Assembly: GCA_947632475.1 (NCBI GenBank)
Contig: CANRPI010000004.1
Location: 1 to 60,389, forward strand
Reading direction: 5' to 3'
Source: an uncultured Clostridia bacterium
GTDB taxonomy: Bacteria > Bacillota > Clostridia > TANB77 > CAG-508
Length of the DNA: 60,389 nucleotides
The translations under genes were made by a program, and so were the position numbers. Below, in pieces: positions 10,114 through 19,200 of the stretch. The stretch's first letter is position 1, and each line of letters begins with the position of its first letter. The notes under the pieces are model-generated. The model saw only the letters and a program-made list of their open reading frames with translations. It was not told the origin of the DNA and did no database searches.

Positions 10114-10142
10114 TTGAAAAAAAAATAAAAAAAAGTTATAAT
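10114..10142 (+). promoter_or_regulatory. Sigma-A promoter for the CorC-type gene
   Basis: TTGAAA (10114-10119), a 17-base A-rich spacer, TATAAT (10137-10142), about 40 bases before the ATG at 10184. Confidence 0.75.
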
Positions 10143-10183
10143 GAGAACAATATATAAAGAGAACAAAATAAAGGAGCGAAAAT

Positions 10184-11485
10184 ATGCTATCACAAATTAT
10201 AATTTTAATAATACTAATTTTATTAAATGCATTTTTTGCGGCAAGTGAAATAGCATTTATTTCATTAAATGATGCAAAAGTTCAAAAGCAGGCAAAAGAA
10301 GGAAATAAAAAAGCCAAGCAAATAGAAAAAATGTTAAAAACACCAAGTAAATTCTTAGCAACAATACAAATAGGAATAACATTAGCAGGATTTTTATCTA
10401 GTGCATTTGCATCTGAAGCATTTGCAGAAAAATTAGCACCAATGTTATATAATATAATGCCATTTATAGCACTAGGAATATGGAAAAGCATATCAATAAT
10501 ACTAATAACAATAATTTTATCATTCTTCACATTAGTATTTGGAGAATTAGTTCCAAAAAGACTAGCAATGAAAAACTATGAAAAAATAGCATTTAAAACA
10601 ATAGGAATAATAAAAGCAATATCAGTAATAACATCACCATTTGTAAAATTTTTAACAATTTCAACAAATGCAATATCGAAAATATTTGGAGTAAATGAAA
10701 ATGACGAAGAATCTGTAACAGAAGAAGAAATAAAAATGATGGTAGACCAAGGCGAAGAAAAAGGAACAATTGAAGAAGAAGAAAAAGAATTAATAAACAA
10801 TGTATTTGAATTTAATGACATAACAGTATCAGAAATAATGACACATAGAAAAGACATATTTGCAGTTGATGTAAATATAAGCAATGAAGAACTAATGCAA
10901 GAAATATCAAAAGAAGAATATAGATATAGTAGAATACCAGTATTTGACGAAACAATTGATGAAATAAAAGGAATTCTATATGTAAAAGACATACTAAAAA
11001 ATATAAACAAAAAATCATTCAAAGTAAAAAACATAATGAAAGATGCATACTTTGTATCGCAAAATAGGTTAATAAACGAAGTTTTTAAAGAACTACAAAA
11101 AAACAAAAAGCAAATTGCAATAATAGTAGACGAATATGGTGGAACAGCAGGATTAGTAACAATGGAAGACATTATAGAAGAATTAGTAGGAGACATTTTT
11201 GACGAATATGACAAAGTTGAACAGCAATTTGAAGAAATAGATGAAAATACCTATATGTTAAGTGGAAATATGACAATTTATGATGTCAATAAACTATTAA
11301 ATGCTAACATTCCAGAAGGCGACTATGACACTATTTCAGGATTTTTACAAGAAAAATTAGGGAGGATTCCAGAAGAAAAAGAAAATCCAATTATAGACAC
11401 TGAAAATGTAACATATAAAATAGAAGAATACGAAGATAAAAGAATAATAAAAGTAAAAGCATGTAAAAATAATATAGAAAAATAG
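10184..11485 (+). CDS. CNNM/CorC-family membrane protein with CBS pair (hemolysin-like)
   Basis: A 433-residue protein with an N-terminal DUF21/CNNM transmembrane domain (hydrophobic segments from residue 2, then ~60-80, ~90-120 and ~130-150), two CBS domains (EIMTHRKDIFAVD and GTAGLVTMEDIIEELVGDI) and a C-terminal CorC_HlyC domain. The family is linked to Mg2+/Co2+ efflux or homeostasis; the hemolysin name is historical. Start is ATG after GGAG. It is followed 22 bases later by the WG-repeat gene and may share its transcript. Confidence 0.9.
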   Translation: MLSQIIILIILILLNAFFAASEIAFISLNDAKVQKQAKEGNKKAKQIEKMLKTPSKFLATIQIGITLAGFLSSAFASEAFAEKLAPMLYNIMPFIALGIWKSISIILITIILSFFTLVFGELVPKRLAMKNYEKIAFKTIGIIKAISVITSPFVKFLTISTNAISKIFGVNENDEESVTEEEIKMMVDQGEEKGTIEEEEKELINNVFEFNDITVSEIMTHRKDIFAVDVNISNEELMQEISKEEYRYSRIPVFDETIDEIKGILYVKDILKNINKKSFKVKNIMKDAYFVSQNRLINEVFKELQKNKKQIAIIVDEYGGTAGLVTMEDIIEELVGDIFDEYDKVEQQFEEIDENTYMLSGNMTIYDVNKLLNANIPEGDYDTISGFLQEKLGRIPEEKENPIIDTENVTYKIEEYEDKRIIKVKACKNNIEK

Positions 11486-11507
11486 GAGCAAGAAAGAAGG
11501 ATTTTAA

Positions 11508-13244
11508 ATGAAAAAAAGAAAAATAATAAGCATTTCAGTAATAATAGTAATTTTAGTAATAGTTATAGCACTTGTTATACACAATTTGTTAGGAAAAAGT
11601 GGAAAACATTATGAAATAGCAACTATAGAAAAATATAATTATTTTGTATTAAAGCAAAATGATTTAATGGGAGTTATAGGAACAAAAGGAGAGACAATAA
11701 TTCCTGCAAAGTATGATGAAATAAAAATACCAAATCCTCAAATGCCAATATTTGTATGTTATAAAGATGAAAAAATAGAAGTATACAATGAAAAAAATGA
11801 GAAAATTTTAACTCAATATGAAAAAGTAGAGCCAATCAGACTACAAAATGTATCAGGTGACTTAATGTATGAAAAAAGTGTATTAACATATCAAGAAAAT
11901 GGAAAATATGGAATAATAGACTTTAATGGAAAGAAAAAAACAAAACCAATTTATGATGAAATAGCCAGTTTAACATATAAAGAAGGAGAATTATTAGTAA
12001 AGCAAGGAGAAAAATATGGAGTAATAAATATCAATGGTTACAAAGTAATTGAAACTTTATATGATGAAATATCAGTTGATAAATATTACACAGATGAACA
12101 CCAATATAAAAATGCAGGTTACATTATATCAAATAAAACTGAAGAAGGATATAGATATGGTTATATAGATAAAGATGCAAAATTAATAGAAGAGCCAAAA
12201 TATAATGAACTTTCAAGAATTACGCAAATAGAAGATGATGAAAATGAATATTTATTATGTGCAGAAAATGGAAAATATGGAATACTAAAAAATAAGGAAC
12301 AAGTAATACCAAATGATTATCAATCTATTAGCTATGATGGTTTCAACGAATTATTTGTAGTAGAAAAAAGTAAAAAATATGGTATAACAACTCTAAATGG
12401 AAAAGTAATAGTTCCTATTCAATATGACCAAATAGATATTACAGGAATATATATGTATGCACAAAACTCACAAGGTACAACAGTTTATAATAGTGAAGGA
12501 AAACAAGTAAGTATAGATAAAAACATAGCAGTACTAAGAACAAAAAATGATGAATACAAAATAAAGATAAATAATGAACAAACAACTAAATATGGTTTAG
12601 TAAATAAGAATGAACAAACCTTAATAGAAGAAAAATATAATTATTTAGAATATTTATATGATGATTTATTTTTAGCAAGTAACGAAAATTCAAAATTAGG
12701 AGTTATAAATAATAAAGACGAGCAAAAAGTAGAAATAAAATATGATTCATTACAACAAATACAAAATTCAAAAGTTTTACAAGCTACTCTATCACAAGAA
12801 AAAATGACACATTTATATTCAAGTAGCATGAAAAATGTATGTGAAATGAAAAATGCTTCAATAGAAGTTAAAGATAATTATATAAAAATTTATAATGAAG
12901 TAGAGACAAAATATTTTGATTTTGAAGGAAATGAACTACAAAATACAAAAGTTTTTGCAAATAATAAACTTTTTTCAAGTTCAAAAGATGGAAAATGGGG
13001 CTTTATAGATAGTTCATCAAAAGTTGTAGTTGAATATAAATATGATAGAGTTACAGAATTTAATGAATATGGATTTGCTGGAGTTCTTTTAGATGGTAAG
13101 TGGGGAGTTATAAATGAAAATGGAGAAGAAGTTCTTGCTCCTACTTATGAATTGGAAGGAAATTTAAATCCAAGTTTCATAAATAAATATTATCAAGTTC
13201 AATATGGATTTGGTGAAATATATTATACAGATGATAAAAAATAA
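11508..13244 (+). CDS. Membrane-anchored WG-repeat protein
   Basis: A 578-residue protein with one N-terminal transmembrane helix (residues ~6-28), then a long outer-face domain of WG/KWG-type beta repeats. Each is about 40-50 residues with cores such as GKYGIIDFNGK, KYGVININGY, KWGFIDSSSK and GKWGVINENGE, alternating with PIYDE or EYKYDR strands. Such repeats are thought to build a beta-propeller-like binding surface; no enzymatic motif is visible. It may bind wall polymers or proteins. Confidence 0.85.
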   Translation: MKKRKIISISVIIVILVIVIALVIHNLLGKSGKHYEIATIEKYNYFVLKQNDLMGVIGTKGETIIPAKYDEIKIPNPQMPIFVCYKDEKIEVYNEKNEKILTQYEKVEPIRLQNVSGDLMYEKSVLTYQENGKYGIIDFNGKKKTKPIYDEIASLTYKEGELLVKQGEKYGVININGYKVIETLYDEISVDKYYTDEHQYKNAGYIISNKTEEGYRYGYIDKDAKLIEEPKYNELSRITQIEDDENEYLLCAENGKYGILKNKEQVIPNDYQSISYDGFNELFVVEKSKKYGITTLNGKVIVPIQYDQIDITGIYMYAQNSQGTTVYNSEGKQVSIDKNIAVLRTKNDEYKIKINNEQTTKYGLVNKNEQTLIEEKYNYLEYLYDDLFLASNENSKLGVINNKDEQKVEIKYDSLQQIQNSKVLQATLSQEKMTHLYSSSMKNVCEMKNASIEVKDNYIKIYNEVETKYFDFEGNELQNTKVFANNKLFSSSKDGKWGFIDSSSKVVVEYKYDRVTEFNEYGFAGVLLDGKWGVINENGEEVLAPTYELEGNLNPSFINKYYQVQYGFGEIYYTDDKK

Positions 13245-13256
13245 AATATTTTTCAA

Positions 13257-13288
13257 CCTCCTGCTGATTTCAACAGGGGGATTTTTTT
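13257..13288 (+). terminator. Terminator after the WG-repeat gene
   Basis: CCTCCTG paired with CAGGGGG (one G-T pair), ten-base loop, then A and seven T. Confidence 0.85.
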
Positions 13289-13365
13289 GGCACATTTTTT
13301 GATTAAATTCATATAAAAAAGTATATACTTATTAAAATACTTTGAATTTAATTGGAGGTATAGTT

Positions 13366-14223
13366 GTGAAACTTGGAGTAGCATTATCTGGAGGAGGAAT
13401 AAGAGGAATAGCCCATGCTGGAGCATTAAAAGCATTAGAAGATAATAATATAAAAATAGATATAATAGGTGGAACAAGTGCAGGGGGACTAATTGCATCA
13501 TTATATGCAATAGGATATACGCCATATTATATTTACATACTATTCAAAAAATATGCTAAAGACCTAGTACAAATAAATTCAAGTCCAATAATATCAGGAA
13601 TAGGAAACTTCATGATAAACAAAAAAATAGTAATATCAGGTTTAAAAACAGGAGAAAGTATAGAAAAGGCATACAACGATTTAGCAAAAAGAAAAGGAGT
13701 ACAAAAAATATCAGACATAAAAAATATGCCATTAGTAATACCAGCAGTTGATGTAGTAGACTCAAAAGAATATGTATTTACAAACAAAATGCCAAAAAAT
13801 TCAAAAGAAAAATCAAAATATATAACTGACATAAGCATAGGAAAAGCTGTAAGAGCAAGTAGTAGTTTTCCAGCAGTATTTTGTCCATGTGAATTTAAAA
13901 ATCATAGGTTTTTAGATGGAGGAGTTTTAAACAATGTTCCTGTAACAGAAGTAAAAAAGCAAGGAGCAGACAAAGTATTAGCAATAAATTTTAAAGCAGA
14001 TGATATAGATAGTAAAAGCAATATAATGGATATAGTGATGAGAACAATAGATATAATGGGAAATAAAATATCAGAAGAAAGTTTAGAACAAAGTGATTAT
14101 ATATTAACTGTCCAAACAGACAAAACAGGACTTTTAGATGTAGAAAAACTAGACAATTGTTATAAATTTGGATATGAAGCGGTCATAAAAAATTTAGATA
14201 AAATAAAAGCATTGGTTATTTAA
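13366..14223 (+). CDS. Patatin-like phospholipase (RssA/YchK type)
   Basis: A 285-residue patatin-fold serine hydrolase. It has the oxyanion loop SGGGIRG at residues 8-14, the nucleophile elbow GGTSAGG near residue 40 and the catalytic Asp in LDGGV. This Ser-Asp dyad hydrolyses acyl esters, probably membrane lipids. I chose GTG 13366 because GGAGG stands eight bases upstream and the protein then opens directly with VKLGVALSGGG; the ATG at 13342 would place that binding site inside the gene. It is a single gene after a strong terminator. Confidence 0.88.
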   Translation: MKLGVALSGGGIRGIAHAGALKALEDNNIKIDIIGGTSAGGLIASLYAIGYTPYYIYILFKKYAKDLVQINSSPIISGIGNFMINKKIVISGLKTGESIEKAYNDLAKRKGVQKISDIKNMPLVIPAVDVVDSKEYVFTNKMPKNSKEKSKYITDISIGKAVRASSSFPAVFCPCEFKNHRFLDGGVLNNVPVTEVKKQGADKVLAINFKADDIDSKSNIMDIVMRTIDIMGNKISEESLEQSDYILTVQTDKTGLLDVEKLDNCYKFGYEAVIKNLDKIKALVI

Positions 14224-14290
14224 AAGCTTATGAATATTAAAAATCATTGTGAATATAATATATTAAAAATTAAAAAGGAATGATAAATAA

Positions 14291-15430
14291 ATGGAAATAA
14301 GGTATTTTGACAATGCAGCCACAACTAGAGTGAAACAAGAAGTACTAAATGAAATGTTACCATATTTCAGCAATCAATATGGAAATGCTTCATCAATATA
14401 TACATTAGGAAGAAATGCAAAAAGGGCAGTTGAAACAGCAAGGCAAAGAGTGGCAGATTTATTAAATTGCAAGCCAACTGAAATTTATTTTACAGCAGGA
14501 GGGTCAGAAAGCGACAATTTAGCAATAAAAGGATATTGCTACAAAAATAGAAATAGAGGTAATCACATAATTACATCTAAAATAGAACATCCAGCGGTAT
14601 TACATACATGTCAAAATTTAGAAAAGCAAGGTTTTGAAGTAACATATTTAAATGTAGATAAAGAAGGAATAGTAGACTTAAATCAACTTGCAAATTCAAT
14701 TAAACACAATACAATATTAATTAGTATAATGTATGCAAACAACGAAATTGGTTCAATACAGCCAATTGAAACAATAGCAAAGATGGCAAAAATGTATAAT
14801 ATCCCATTTCATACAGATGCAGTTCAAGCTTGTGGCAATGTGCCAATAGATGTTCAAAAATTAGGAATTGATATGTTATCACTATCAGGTCACAAAATAA
14901 ATGCTCCAAAAGGTATAGGAGCATTATATGTTAAAAACAATATTGAATTTGAAAGAATAATAGATGGAGGACATCAAGAAAAAAATAAAAGAGCAGGAAC
15001 TGAAAATGTACCAGGAATAGTTGCATTAGGAAAAGCCTGTGAAATAGCCAAAAATAATATGAATAAACATATGCAGAATTTAAAACAATTAAGAGATTAC
15101 TATATAGAACAAGTTGAACAAAAAGTACCAATGGCAAAATTAAATGGCTCAAGAGACAATAGGCTTCCAGGTAATGCTAACTTCTCGTTTGGAAACATAA
15201 ATGGAGAAGAACTTTTATTTAAATTAGATCAAAAAGGAATATGTGCTTCTAGTGGTTCAGCATGTTCAACAGGTTCTCCAGAACCTTCGCATGTATTAAT
15301 TGCAATTGGCCTACCAAAAGAACTTGCATATTCTGCATTAAGAACCACGTTTGGAGAAGAAAATAGTATGCAAGATGTAGACTATTTAATAAGCCAATTA
15401 ATAGAAATAATTACTAATAAGAGTATATGA
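14291..15430 (+). CDS. Cysteine desulfurase (NifS/IscS family)
   Basis: A 379-residue PLP enzyme that takes sulfur from cysteine for Fe-S clusters and tRNA thiolation. It opens with YFDNAATTRV, has the PLP-binding Lys in LSGHKINAPKG and the mobile-loop catalytic Cys in SSGSACSTG. No iscU/nifU or thiI partner stands next to it. Start ATG lies after AAGGAATGATAAATAA. The stop codon falls in the loop of the terminator hairpin. Confidence 0.93.
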   Translation: MEIRYFDNAATTRVKQEVLNEMLPYFSNQYGNASSIYTLGRNAKRAVETARQRVADLLNCKPTEIYFTAGGSESDNLAIKGYCYKNRNRGNHIITSKIEHPAVLHTCQNLEKQGFEVTYLNVDKEGIVDLNQLANSIKHNTILISIMYANNEIGSIQPIETIAKMAKMYNIPFHTDAVQACGNVPIDVQKLGIDMLSLSGHKINAPKGIGALYVKNNIEFERIIDGGHQEKNKRAGTENVPGIVALGKACEIAKNNMNKHMQNLKQLRDYYIEQVEQKVPMAKLNGSRDNRLPGNANFSFGNINGEELLFKLDQKGICASSGSACSTGSPEPSHVLIAIGLPKELAYSALRTTFGEENSMQDVDYLISQLIEIITNKSI

Positions 15431-15457
15431 AACGCTCTTATTAGTAATTATTTTTTG
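15410..15457. terminator. Bidirectional terminator between convergent genes
   Basis: ATTACTAATAAGAG / CTCTTATTAGTAAT, a 14-bp perfect stem overlapping the last codons of the desulfurase, with a T tract on the + strand and facing the end of the minus-strand FAD gene. Confidence 0.85.
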
Positions 15458-15470
15458 AAGTATATCAAAA

Positions 15471-17054
15471 TTAAAAAGTATTATTACTTAATGCAGAAAT
15501 AGCACATTTTATTCCATCTACAGCTGCAGACATAATTCCACCTGCATATCCAGCCCCTTCACCACAAGGGTATAAACCACCAATATTTGAAACTAAATGC
15601 TCATTTCTAAAAATTTTTACAGGAGAAGAACTTCTAGTTTCAACTCCAGTTAAAATACTATCAGGCATAGCAAAACCAGATAATTTAGTATCAAAATAAA
15701 GTAACCCTTCTTTTAAGGTTTGAGATACAAAAGTTGGCAAAATATCATTTAAGTTTGATAAAGTATAACCTGGCAAATAAGAAGGTTTTACTTTACCTAA
15801 AAATTCAGATTTTTTATTATTAATAAAATCCTCTAAACGTTGCACAGGGGCATTATAATTACTACCACCTAAGATAAATGCATTTTGTTCCAATTTTTTT
15901 TGAAAATATATTCCACCTAAAGGAGTCTTATCTTCAAAGTCATCAGGTGTAACATTAACTAAAACTGCAGAATTAGCATTTTCTTTATCACGTGAAAAAT
16001 TACTCATTCCGTTTGTAACAATTGTGTTAGGCTCACTAGAAGAAACAATTACCATACCACCAGGGCACATGCAAAAAGTGTAACATGAACGTAATGAAGG
16101 GGAATGATATGCTAATTTATACTCTGCAGGAGGAAGTTTCAATTTTGTAATATTTCCATATTGAGACAAATTTATATCTTTTTGTAGATGCTCAATTCTT
16201 ACACCAACTGAAAAATTTTTTGCTTCCATTGAAATTCCTTTTTTGTATAATGTTTCAAAAGTTTCTCTAGAGCTGTGCCCAATTGCAAGTATAACGGTGT
16301 CTGCTTCTAGTTCTTGTTTAGAATTTGAGCTATCTATAAAATAAATAGATTTTATTTTATTATCTTTAATATTAAAATCAGTTACTTTACTATTAAAAAG
16401 AAAAGTTCCACCTTTTGATATAATGTAATTTCTCATATTTTTTATTATATTAATTAAGTTGTCAGTTCCAATATGTGGCTTAGATAAATATAAAATCTCT
16501 TCAGGAGCACCAAATTTTACAAAATCAGCTAAAACTTTTTTACAATATTTATTATTAATATTAGACGTTAATTTACCATCTGAAAAAGTTCCAGCACCTC
16601 CTTCGCCAAACTGAACATTAGATAAAGTATTTAATTTTCTGTTTTGTAAAAAGTTATCTACTGTCTTTTTTCTTTCATCTACCATTTCACCTTGTTCAAT
16701 AACAATAGGGCATATACCATTTTCTACAAATACAAGAGCAGCAAAAAGTCCACTAGGTCCAGCCCCAATAATTATAGGGTGATTAGTAGGTTTATATTTA
16801 TTTTCAATAATTATATTAGGAATTTCTGAATTTTTTATTATATCTAGTTTTTTGTATTTGCTTTCATTTTTTACTTCTATATCAATACAATAATTATAAT
16901 GAACATCATCTTTTTTTCTGGCATCAATTGATTTTTTTGAAATATTCCATTTTATAATGTCAGTTTCTTTAATATTGTATTTTTTTATAGCAATGTTAAA
17001 AACTTCTTTGTTTGAAATATCTTGTTTTATTTTTATGTTTGATATTCTAATCAT
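15471..17054 (-). CDS. FAD-dependent dehydrogenase (COG2509-type)
   Basis: A 527-residue flavoprotein with an N-terminal ~80-residue domain, then a Rossmann dinucleotide-binding motif IIGAGPSGLFAAL near residue 95. Typical family motifs follow: VQFGEGGAGTFSDGKL, TVILAIGHSSR, and a C-terminal GLYPCGEGAGYAGGI that completes the FAD site. It is annotated in many Firmicutes as an uncharacterised FAD-dependent dehydrogenase; its substrate is unknown. It reads from a well-formed minus-strand promoter through a structured leader with a terminator, so expression may be attenuated. Confidence 0.85.
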   Translation of the reverse strand: MIRISNIKIKQDISNKEVFNIAIKKYNIKETDIIKWNISKKSIDARKKDDVHYNYCIDIEVKNESKYKKLDIIKNSEIPNIIIENKYKPTNHPIIIGAGPSGLFAALVFVENGICPIVIEQGEMVDERKKTVDNFLQNRKLNTLSNVQFGEGGAGTFSDGKLTSNINNKYCKKVLADFVKFGAPEEILYLSKPHIGTDNLINIIKNMRNYIISKGGTFLFNSKVTDFNIKDNKIKSIYFIDSSNSKQELEADTVILAIGHSSRETFETLYKKGISMEAKNFSVGVRIEHLQKDINLSQYGNITKLKLPPAEYKLAYHSPSLRSCYTFCMCPGGMVIVSSSEPNTIVTNGMSNFSRDKENANSAVLVNVTPDDFEDKTPLGGIYFQKKLEQNAFILGGSNYNAPVQRLEDFINNKKSEFLGKVKPSYLPGYTLSNLNDILPTFVSQTLKEGLLYFDTKLSGFAMPDSILTGVETRSSSPVKIFRNEHLVSNIGGLYPCGEGAGYAGGIMSAAVDGIKCAISALSNNTF

Positions 17055-17079
17055 TTAAAGATTTAGTCCTTTCATATTT

Positions 17080-17203
17080 TTATAAAATAAAAATACCACT
17101 TTTATAGTGGTAAAATAAAAATGGTTAAATAGCCTTAAGTATGATGCTAACACATAGCATTTACCTAGATTATGGCATACAAAAAAGGACTTACTGTTTA
17201 ACT
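17080..17203 (-). ncRNA. Structured leader RNA with internal terminator upstream of the FAD gene
   Basis: From the predicted start near 17203, the RNA can fold as one long irregular hairpin: AAATAG with CTATTT, CCTT with AAGG, GTATG (17180-17176) with CATAC (17143-17139), and an apical ATGCTA/TAGCAT hairpin. It then forms a terminator at 17112-17094 (TACCACT / AGTGGTA) followed by TTTTTATTTT. I do not recognise it as a known riboswitch class. It could be an attenuator or a free-standing small RNA. Confidence 0.55.
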
Positions 17204-17209
17204 ATTTTT

Positions 17210-17238
17210 AGTTTAACATTTTTGAATTCAAAAGTCAA
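17210..17238 (-). promoter_or_regulatory. Sigma-A promoter for the leader RNA/FAD gene
   Basis: On the minus strand, TTGACT (17238-17233), a 17-base spacer, TAAACT (17215-17210). Confidence 0.7.
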
Positions 17239-17394
17239 TAGAAAAAGTTTTATTCCCAGGGTCATTTCATAATACCTATTGTATTTTTTGAAATTTTATG
17301 CTAAAATATAATTAGTTAAGATAAAAGTAAATTTTATTTTAATAAATGCATATAATAAAAATAATATTAATAGTTTCGCTGTTAATATTAAATA

Positions 17395-17484
17395 GAAAGT
17401 TTACCACTGACCGATATGTGGTATATAAATGGTCGGGTTGAAAGTTTTCCGCTGACCAATATGCGGTATATAAATGGTTGGGTT
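17395..17484 (+). ncRNA. Type III toxin-antitoxin RNA: two 45-nt pseudoknot repeats
   Basis: Two tandem 45-base repeats (17395-17439, 17440-17484) followed by a third partial start. Each can form an H-type pseudoknot with interleaved stems. Repeat 1: CCAC/GTGG and CCGA/TCGG. Repeat 2: CCGC/GCGG and CCAA/TTGG. Both stems change on both sides together, so the fold is supported by covariation. A terminator and then a toxin-like reading frame follow, the layout of ToxIN/CptIN loci. Confidence 0.78.
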
Positions 17485-17490
17485 GAAAGT

Positions 17491-17532
17491 ATGGTTCTTC
17501 ACCACTAGATGATGGAGAACCATTAATTTTTA
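17491..17532 (+). terminator. Terminator between antitoxin repeats and toxin fragment
   Basis: ATGGTTCT / AGAACCAT stem with a folded loop, then TAATTTTTA. In type III systems a weak terminator here sets the RNA:toxin ratio. Confidence 0.75.
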
Positions 17533-17551
17533 TAATAAGGAAGTATGCAAA

Positions 17552-17716
17552 ATGATAGAAAGAGGATTTTATATAATAAAGGATAAATTTTTTGAAGATA
17601 TGAATGATTTATACTTAAAAGGAAACAAAGAGGCTAATAGACCTCATTATTATTGTTTTAAAGAGGAAACAACAGGTTTGTTTTGGATGATACCATTAAG
17701 TAGCAGAAAATTCTAA
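17552..17716 (+). pseudogene. Truncated ToxN/CptN-like endoribonuclease toxin
   Basis: A 54-codon frame beginning MIERGFYIIKDKFFEDM and holding RPHYYCFKEE and WMIPLSSR, which I recognise as the N-terminal end of type III (CptIN-like) toxins. Full-length members are about 150-170 residues. Here the frame ends right after the conserved PLSSR segment and the following DNA is degenerate, with no CGG that would restore it. GGAAG lies upstream at a suitable distance. The nuclease is almost certainly inactive. Confidence 0.7.
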
Positions 17717-17965
17717 AAGAATTGATAAGGATTAATTAAAATCAACAAAGCACTCAATGAAGCTTTTAAATAGAAAATATCTAAAAGATAAATAAATGCG
17801 TAGGAGGACAAATTGAAAAAACTATTCTCAAAAGAGAGTAGGTGGTATGCAAATGGAATTAACATTAGAACTAGATGAAAAAATGTTAAAAGCTTAAAAA
17901 AGTTCTAATCCCCATATATAACGAATAGAATTAAACAAAAAGATTTGCTATATGGGGGTTTTTAT
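17717..17965. other. Degenerate region with hairpin covering the spoIIID ribosome binding site
   Basis: It contains stop-rich remnants, including a GGAGG-preceded tiny frame near 17814 and a 17-codon frame MQMELTLELDEKMLKA near 17849 that might be an antitoxin remnant (weak). An inverted repeat CCCCATATA (17910-17918) / TATATGGGG (17949-17957) overlaps the GGGGG binding site of spoIIID and is followed by T's, so it may act as terminator or translational mask. Confidence 0.4.
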
Positions 17966-18232
17966 ATGAGACAAATATCAATAGAAGAACGTGCAACAGA
18001 ACTTGCACATTATATTATAGATTCAAAAGATACAGTAAGAGGTACGGCTAAGAAATTTGGAATAAGTAAAAGTACAGTACACAAAGACGTTTCTGAGAGA
18101 TTAAAAAAGATAAACCCTAGTTTGGCAAAACAGGTAAGAATAATCTTAGATGAAAATAAAGCAGAGAGGCACATTAGAGGAGGGATGGCAACAAAATTAA
18201 AATACAGTAACAAAAAAATCACAAAAAAGTAG
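17966..18232 (+). CDS. spoIIID: Sporulation transcription factor SpoIIID
   Basis: An 88-residue mother-cell DNA-binding protein with the SpoIIID signature: ERATELAHYIIDSKDTVR, then the helix-turn-helix TAKKFGISKSTVHKDV and a basic tail RHIRGGMATKLKY. In spore formers it switches genes on and off between the sigma-E and sigma-K stages. I chose ATG 17966 over 17945 because GGGGG stands eight bases upstream and the protein then begins MRQISIEERA like its relatives. yabG lies directly downstream. Confidence 0.95.
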   Translation: MRQISIEERATELAHYIIDSKDTVRGTAKKFGISKSTVHKDVSERLKKINPSLAKQVRIILDENKAERHIRGGMATKLKYSNKKITKK

Positions 18233-18262
18233 CAATTTGGAGAAGAACCAAATTGTAATCAG

Positions 18263-18298
18263 AGTCACAATTTAGAAATATCTAAACTGTGACTTTTT
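18263..18298 (+). terminator. Terminator after spoIIID
   Basis: AGTCACAATTTAGA / TCTAAA-TGTGACT long stem with one bulged base, then TTTTT. Confidence 0.85.
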
Positions 18299-18301
18299 AT
18301 C

Positions 18302-18329
18302 ACCTTTAGACATATTTCGACATAGAATA
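18302..18329 (+). promoter_or_regulatory. Possible sigma-K-type promoter for yabG
   Basis: AC at 18302-18303, a 17-base spacer, then CATAGAATA (18321-18329), matching the AC / CATAnnnTA pattern of sigma-K promoters. In Bacillus yabG belongs to the late mother-cell regulon, which agrees. A sigma-A-like TATAAT overlaps it. Confidence 0.4.
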
Positions 18330-18359
18330 TAATAGCCAAATTTATTGAGGTGATAAGAA

Positions 18360-19200
18360 ATGAATGTTATAAAAAAAGGAGATATAGTAGGGCGAAAGTC
18401 TTATGGAAAAGATATAATTTTTGTTGTAAAAAACATATATGAAACTACAAAAGGAAAAATTGCTATCTTAACAGGCTTAATAGAGAGAGTTGAAGCAGAT
18501 AGTGAAGTTTCTGATTTAGAATTAATAGACAAAAAAATTTTAAAAAATAATCTAAAAAAGTTAGACGATAAATTAAATAAAAGAATAAATAATGCAAAAA
18601 CTAATGATAATTATAAAATAGGAATCTTCAGTAAAAACAAAAGAAATCAAGAAAGAATTGTTACAGGAAAAATTTTACACCTAGATGGAGATAAAAAATA
18701 CAGTGAAAAATCATATAGATATTATAAAAAAATGGGTTTAAATGCAATAGTAAAAAATATACCAGAATATAAGCAACCTAAAGTAGTTTATCAATTATTA
18801 AAAATGTATAACCCAGATATATTAGTTATTACAGGGCATGATGGAATGATAAAAAGGGGAACGAACTATAATGATATATATAATTATAGAAATTCACGAC
18901 ATTTTATAAATACAGTTAAAGAGGCAAGAAGATATGATAAGGAAGCTAAAAAAGATTTAGTAATTTTTGCTGGTGCATGCCAAAGTTATTTTGAAGCATT
19001 AATTTCTGCTGGAGCAAACTTTGCATCATCTCCTGCAAGGATTTTAATAGATTTTTTAGATCCATTAGTTGTAGCAGAAAAGATTGCAGTTACAGAAAAA
19101 TATAAATATATTACAATAGATGACATAGTAAATGAATTAAGAGATGGAAAAAATCGGAGTTAGTGGAATAGGGGCAAATGGCAAAATGAGTAATTTATAA
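18360..19200 (+). CDS. yabG: Sporulation-specific protease YabG, read through a +1 shift at CGG 19155
   Basis: Mother-cell cysteine-type protease that trims spore coat proteins in relatives. The plain frame from ATG 18360 gives 267 codons with the family segments GDIVGRKSYGKDIIF, LHLDGD, PDILVITGHDG and FAGACQSYFEALI. The frame then meets an in-frame CGG at 19155 and would stop two codons later. Skipping C19155 adds 14 codons (GVSGIGANGKMSNL) before TAA 19198. This site is supported by its identity with the other CGG-A sites more than by homology, since only the tail changes. RBS GAGGTGA. Confidence 0.88.
19155..19157 (+). other. +1 frameshift site CGG-A in yabG
   Basis: Zero-frame AAA AAT CGG AGT TAG. 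Dropping C19155 gives AAT GGA GTT AGT GGA and an open frame of 14 more codons. Confidence 0.7.

Noticed and set aside
17395..17484. CRISPR-like double repeat
   Set aside because: No spacer between the 45-base units; terminator and toxin-like frame fit a type III antitoxin instead.
17849..17899. Antitoxin gene MQMELTLELDEKMLKA
   Set aside because: Only 17 codons; too short to support beyond a possible remnant.
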